A DNA stretch of 64,000 bases, from the NCBI RefSeq assembly GCF_004361885.1, contig NZ_SNWH01000006.1, forward strand, positions 1 through 64,000, written 5' to 3'. Of this stretch, positions 60,248 through 64,000 are shown in pieces. Origin of the DNA: Halomonas ventosae. Lineage in GTDB: Bacteria; Pseudomonadota; Gammaproteobacteria; Pseudomonadales; Halomonadaceae. The translations under genes and the position numbers were made by a program. The notes beneath the pieces are model-generated. The model had not been told where the DNA came from. It saw only the letters and a program-made list of their open reading frames with translations, and ran no database searches. Numbering within the stretch: the first letter of the stretch is position 1; every line of letters begins with the position of its first letter.

Positions 60248-62029
60248 TCAGTGCCCGGTCGCGATACCCGCACCTTTCGGATAGCGCACGCTTTCCACCA
60301 GATCCTGGATCTCCTGCGGAGGCTCGTCGGTCGCACTGGAGACGGCGAAGGCCACAGCGAAGTTGACGATCGCGCCCACCGCGCCGATGGAGAGCGGCGA
60401 GATCCCCAGCACCCAGTTGGCGGCGGTATCCGCCAGGTTGTTGGTTCCCGGAATGAAGAACCATCCCTTGTAGACGAAGATGTAAACCAGGGTGAAGATC
60501 AGGCCTGATAGCATCCCGGCAATTGCTCCCTTGTTGTTCACCCGCTTGGAGAAGATCCCCATCATCAGCACCGGGAACAGCGAAGCCGCCGCGATGCCGA
60601 AGGCCAGCGCCACGACCTGGGCGGCGAACCCGGGCGGGTTGGCACCAAGGTAAGTGGCGACGACGATAGCCACCGACATCGAGATGCGTGCTGCCAGCAA
60701 CTCACCTTTCTCGGTGATGTTGGGGTTGACCGCCCCCTTGATCAGGTCATGGCTGATCGCCGAGGAGATCGCCAGCAGCAGGCCGGCCGCGGTGGAGAGC
60801 GCGGCCGCCAGGCCCCCTGCAGCAATCAGGCCGATGACCCAGGACGGCAGGTTGGCGATTTCCGGGTTGGCGAGTACCAGGATGTCGTTATTGACCTGCA
60901 ACTCGTTGCCTTCCCAACCGCGTTCGGAGAAATCGGCCGAACCGTTGTACATCTGGATGTTGCCGTCGTTATTCTTATCCTCGAAGGTGATCAGCCCGGT
61001 CTCTTCCCAGGTCCGGATCCACTCGGGACGGTTTGCATAGGCGATGGGGTTGGTGGCGGCTTCTTCGTAGTTTTCGACCTGGCCCGCCATGTCCGGATAG
61101 ATGGTCGTCGCCAGGTTCAGGCGTGCCATTGAGGCCACGGCCGGTGCGGTCAGGTAGAGCAGGCCGATGAACACCAGTGCCCAACCGGCTGACCAACGGG
61201 CGTCGGCGACCTTGGGCACGGTGAAGAAGCGTATGATGACGTGGGGCAGGCCGGCGGTGCCGATCATCAGCGACAAGGTGAACAACACCATGTTCAGTTT
61301 GTTGTCGACCATCGCCGTGTACTCGTTGAAGCCCAGCGCGACCACCACTTCGTTGAGTTTGGCCAGCAGTGGCTGACCCGAGGCGGTGTGATCGGAAAAC
61401 AGGCCCAGCGCCGGTATTGGATTACCGGTCAGCTCCAGCGAGATGAACACGGCCGGAATGGTATAGGCGATGATCAACACGATGTACTGGGCCACCTGGG
61501 TGTAGGTGATACCCTTCATGCCGCCCAGCACCGAGTAGAAGAACACCACGATGGCAGCGATGATCAGGCCGGTGGTCGCATCGACTTCCAGGAAGCGCGA
61601 GAAGGCCACGCCGGCGCCGGCCATCTGGCCGATGACGTAGGTGACCGAGGCCACGATCAGGCAGACCACGGCCACCATGCGTGCGGTTCTGCTGTAGAAG
61701 CGGTCACCGATGAACTCGGGCACCGTGAACTTGCCGAACTTGCGCAGGTAGGGCGCCAGCAACAGGGCCAGCAGCACATAGCCACCCGTCCAGCCCATCA
61801 GGAAGGTCGAGTTGGCATATCCGCCAGCGGCGATGAGGCCCGCCATGGAGATGAAGGAGGCGGCGGACATCCAGTCGGCGCCGATGGCCATGCCGTTGGT
61901 GATGGGATGGATCCCGCCGCCGGCAACGTAGAAATCCTTTGTCGAACCCGCCTTGGCCCATATCGCGATACCGATGTAGATCGCGAAAGAGGCCCCCACG
62001 AACAGGACGTTGATCACAAATTGACTCAT
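60248..62029 (-). CDS. Sodium:solute symporter, ActP-like (VC_2705 subfamily)
   Basis: A 593-residue SLC5 permease with about 13 membrane segments. GGIHPITNGMAIGADWMSAASFISMAGLI, VPEFIGDRF, YSVLGGMKGITYTQVAQY and AAGGLAAALSTAAGLLLAISSAISHDL are typical. Long extracellular loop residues about 300-380. This subfamily, always next to a DUF4212 protein, is linked to acetate or other short monocarboxylate uptake. DUF4212 lies six bases upstream on the same strand. Confidence 0.92.
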   Translation of the reverse strand: MSQFVINVLFVGASFAIYIGIAIWAKAGSTKDFYVAGGGIHPITNGMAIGADWMSAASFISMAGLIAAGGYANSTFLMGWTGGYVLLALLLAPYLRKFGKFTVPEFIGDRFYSRTARMVAVVCLIVASVTYVIGQMAGAGVAFSRFLEVDATTGLIIAAIVVFFYSVLGGMKGITYTQVAQYIVLIIAYTIPAVFISLELTGNPIPALGLFSDHTASGQPLLAKLNEVVVALGFNEYTAMVDNKLNMVLFTLSLMIGTAGLPHVIIRFFTVPKVADARWSAGWALVFIGLLYLTAPAVASMARLNLATTIYPDMAGQVENYEEAATNPIAYANRPEWIRTWEETGLITFEDKNNDGNIQMYNGSADFSERGWEGNELQVNNDILVLANPEIANLPSWVIGLIAAGGLAAALSTAAGLLLAISSAISHDLIKGAVNPNITEKGELLAARISMSVAIVVATYLGANPPGFAAQVVALAFGIAAASLFPVLMMGIFSKRVNNKGAIAGMLSGLIFTLVYIFVYKGWFFIPGTNNLADTAANWVLGISPLSIGAVGAIVNFAVAFAVSSATDEPPQEIQDLVESVRYPKGAGIATGH

Positions 62030-62035
62030 GCCGAC

Positions 62036-62296
62036 TTACTCCCCGAGGCCGAACTGTTTATCGAGTCGATTCATCTTCCAGGCATAGAAGAAGATCAACA
62101 CTATGAAAGTCAGAATGGATCCCTGCTGGGCGAACCAGAACCCCAGGTCGGTGCCACCGACGGGGATGCCGGCGAGCAGGGGGCGAAACAGGATGGCGCA
62201 TCCGTAGGACACCAGGGCCCAGACAATCAGGCACCCTGTAATCAGGCGCAAGTTTGCCTTCCAGTAAGCAGCGGCATTGGCTTTGTCGTCTGCCAT
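62036..62296 (-). CDS. DUF4212 small symporter subunit
   Basis: An 86-residue protein with two membrane helices (YWKANLRLITGCLIVWALVSYG; GSILTFIVLIFFYAWKM) joined by a short loop with FWFAQQG, the DUF4212 pattern. Such proteins come directly before VC_2705-type symporters and are taken as small subunits. The ATG at 62296 is supported by GGAGAG eight bases upstream. Confidence 0.92.
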   Translation of the reverse strand: MADDKANAAAYWKANLRLITGCLIVWALVSYGCAILFRPLLAGIPVGGTDLGFWFAQQGSILTFIVLIFFYAWKMNRLDKQFGLGE

Positions 62297-62828
62297 AGTA
62301 GAGCTCTCCACTTGTGAAGTTCAGGTTGGGAAGTTGCCCAGTGCGTTGCGGTGACTCAAGACGCGTCGTGTCGATGGAGCCAGCCTGGCCTGAGCGGTCT
62401 TGATCAGCTTGTCATCAGGTTGCCCGCTTCTTGTCGAGATGCAATGTCGACGCGAGATTGTCCTGCATGGCTCGGGGGCAATAGTGGGCAGCAAACGCCT
62501 AAAATGAATCCCATACTTTCGTATCATGAAAAGATACCGATGGAATGGATTTAAAAAAATATCATATATATCAATATCATGGATTTATTCTGCGCAAAAG
62601 GTCGAGCGAGGGAGTCTGCGCGTATAGGACGATGGTATAGCCCAGAATTCCAGTGGGGGTTGACGTCAGCCAAGGGAGGTCTATGACGATGGTCTAACGC
62701 TCTCAGGATGGGACGATTGTCTAGGTTATTTCCTCAAACCCGACTTTGCTATCTTGGGTGCTCGCAGGAATCGGGGCTCAACCCCGCCAGCGGTGCGGTC
62801 GATGCCGCACGCAATAGAGGATGGTGCT
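62297..62828. other. Regulatory region between the symporter operon and the DUF294 gene
   Basis: 532 bp between divergent genes. It contains an AT-rich patch (62540-62590, with ATATCAT repeated) and an inverted repeat GTATC-ATGAAAA-GATAC at 62521-62537, plus the three imperfect direct repeats described separately. Promoters for both genes must be here; no small gene was seen. Confidence 0.5.
62627..62724 (+). repeat. Three imperfect 14-bp direct repeats (GACGATKGTMTA)
   Basis: GGACGATGGTATAG (62627-62640), TGACGATGGTCTAA (62684-62697) and GGACGATTGTCTAG (62711-62724) share 10 or more of 14 positions and point the same way. They lie 105-202 bp before the DUF294 gene and upstream of the DUF4212 promoter. 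The likely role is activator binding. Confidence 0.6.
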
Positions 62829-64000
62829 ATGGTCGACGTAGAACTCTCTCAGCCGCCTTTCAGCTTCCTCGACGAGGAGGGGCGGGATCGGGTGCGCAGC
62901 GGTATCGACCTGGCCTATTTCGAGCGTGATCAGATCATCCTCGATGCCGGCCAGCCCGGGGAGTACGTCTTCCTGATCCACAAGGGGGAGGTCGCGGAAC
63001 TCGACCCGACCCTGCCCGGTGCCCAGTCACGCATTGGCCACTACACCGTCGGCGACCTCTTCGGTGCCATCAGCATCCTCAACGGCAAGAGTCGCTATCG
63101 CTTCCGGGCCGAGCAGGAGTGTCTGTGCTATCTGCTGCCCAAGGGACTGTTCAAGCAGCTCTGTGAGGCCTACCCGGCCTTTGCCGAGTTCTTCCGTCAG
63201 CGTCTGGCACACAAGACCCGACTGCTCACCGAGCGCCGCGCAGAGGGCGGGGTGGCGATGGCCGGCTTCATGCTCGCCAGGGTCGATCAATGCATGCGTG
63301 ACCCGATCCTTGTCGAGAGCACGACCAGCATCGCCGGCGCGGTGCATACCCTCAATGATAGCCATGCCGACAGCCTGCTGGTGCAGGGCGAGGAGGGGGC
63401 CGGCATGGTCACCAAGACCGACCTGCTCAATGCCCTGGTAGTGGAGGGGCTGCCCCAGCAGGAGCCGGTGCGGGAGATCGCTCACTTCGCTCTGATCACC
63501 GCCCGTCGCGACCAGTACCTGTTCGAGGTGCTGGTGCAGATGACCCGCTTCAAGGTGGAGCGAGTGGTCGTCATGGAGCAGGACGCTCCCGTTGGGGTCG
63601 TGGAACTCACCGACGTGCTCAGCTACTTCTCCAGCCGCAGCTACGTGGTCAGCCTGCAGGTGGAGCAGGCCAACAGCCTCGAGGCACTGGCCGGCGCCAG
63701 CCGCCGCACGCCGGAGCTGGTGCGTGCGCTGATGGCCCAGGGCGTCAAGCTGCGCTTCGCCATGGGACTGCTGGCCGCCATCAACGGGCGCATCATCAAC
63801 AAGGCTTGGGGCTTTGTGATCGACGAGTGCTACCACGCCGACAGCTGCCTGATGGTGATGGGCAGCGAGGGGCGCGGCGAGCAGATTCTCAAGACCGACC
63901 AGGACAATGGCTTGATCCTCGCCGATGACCTGGAATGGCCGGATTGCCATGAACAGATGCAGCGCTTCACCGAGACCTTGATCAAACTGGGCTACCCCTC
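62829..64000 (+). CDS. cNMP-binding/CBS/DUF294 nucleotidyltransferase-like protein (cut by window end)
   Basis: The first 390 residues of a longer protein. A cyclic-nucleotide-binding domain (about 15-125; GEYVFLIHKGEVAEL), two CBS domains (about 155-275), then the DUF294 nucleotidyltransferase domain with GSEGRGEQ at 345-352 and TDQDN at 356-360. The frame is open to the window edge. Proteins of this build often sit beside VC_2705-type symporters and are presumed signal-dependent regulators, perhaps by nucleotidylation. The start ATG at 62829 begins the conserved region. Confidence 0.9.
   Translation, partial: MVDVELSQPPFSFLDEEGRDRVRSGIDLAYFERDQIILDAGQPGEYVFLIHKGEVAELDPTLPGAQSRIGHYTVGDLFGAISILNGKSRYRFRAEQECLCYLLPKGLFKQLCEAYPAFAEFFRQRLAHKTRLLTERRAEGGVAMAGFMLARVDQCMRDPILVESTTSIAGAVHTLNDSHADSLLVQGEEGAGMVTKTDLLNALVVEGLPQQEPVREIAHFALITARRDQYLFEVLVQMTRFKVERVVVMEQDAPVGVVELTDVLSYFSSRSYVVSLQVEQANSLEALAGASRRTPELVRALMAQGVKLRFAMGLLAAINGRIINKAWGFVIDECYHADSCLMVMGSEGRGEQILKTDQDNGLILADDLEWPDCHEQMQRFTETLIKLGYP

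Overview
The window reads as chromosomal DNA of a GC-rich gammaproteobacterium, most likely Halomonadaceae (Halomonas or a close relative). This is inferred from gene content and gene style: aceE-aceF, nadC-ampD, bamC-dapA, a full-length PurL, a fused transporter/histidine kinase of CrbS type beside acs, and a Na+-coupled acetate-type permease with a DUF4212 partner. No rRNA is present to fix the taxonomy. Most of the window is dense core genome with short gaps and many 1-8 bp gene overlaps.

Layout. 0.1-8 kb: an MgtC/DUF4010 membrane protein, a PAS-GGDEF-EAL c-di-GMP enzyme, a LexA-controlled umuDC operon, and a cation/proton antiporter overlapping a small CBS protein. 8.1-15.9 kb: a seven-gene minus-strand catabolic operon (GntR regulator, CaiB/BaiF CoA-transferase, TRAP transporter, aconitase-family hydratase, HMG-CoA-lyase-family enzyme) with two palindromic operators. 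16-17.1 kb: a short graveyard with a Cas3 helicase fragment, one type I-E-like CRISPR repeat and an L,D-transpeptidase fragment, ending at tRNA-Thr(CGU). 17.1-27.7 kb: tesB, tadA, mltF, purL, a zinc-ribbon protein, the scpA-scpB-rluB operon and two identical tRNA-Lys genes. 27.7-31 kb: a 24-residue membrane protein, two Crp/Fnr paralogues and an internally deleted AI-2E-type permease. 31-42.4 kb: nadA, a BepA-like protease, a TusA-like protein with a PerM-like permease, bcp, dapA-bamC-MBL hydrolase, purC, trmO, a GNAT enzyme, nadC and ampD.

42.7-52.4 kb: aceE-aceF (no lpd follows), adk, tsaB-rsmJ, a ClsB-like phospholipase D protein, a YecA-family protein and a SprT-like metalloprotein. 52.5-64 kb: an acetate-scavenging block with acs, a LuxR-type response regulator (CrbR-like), its probable SLC5-fused hybrid sensor kinase (CrbS-like), an unknown 176-residue membrane protein, a Na+/solute symporter with its DUF4212 small subunit, and a divergent cNMP-binding/CBS/DUF294 protein cut by the window end. 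By known CrbS/CrbR logic, the sensor and regulator would switch on acs and probably the permease when acetate is scavenged.

The least ordinary parts are the aconitase/HMGL/CoA-transferase/TRAP operon of unknown substrate, the CRISPR-Cas relic, and the repeated motifs in the acetate block. No complete defence system, prophage, insertion sequence or CRISPR array was found.
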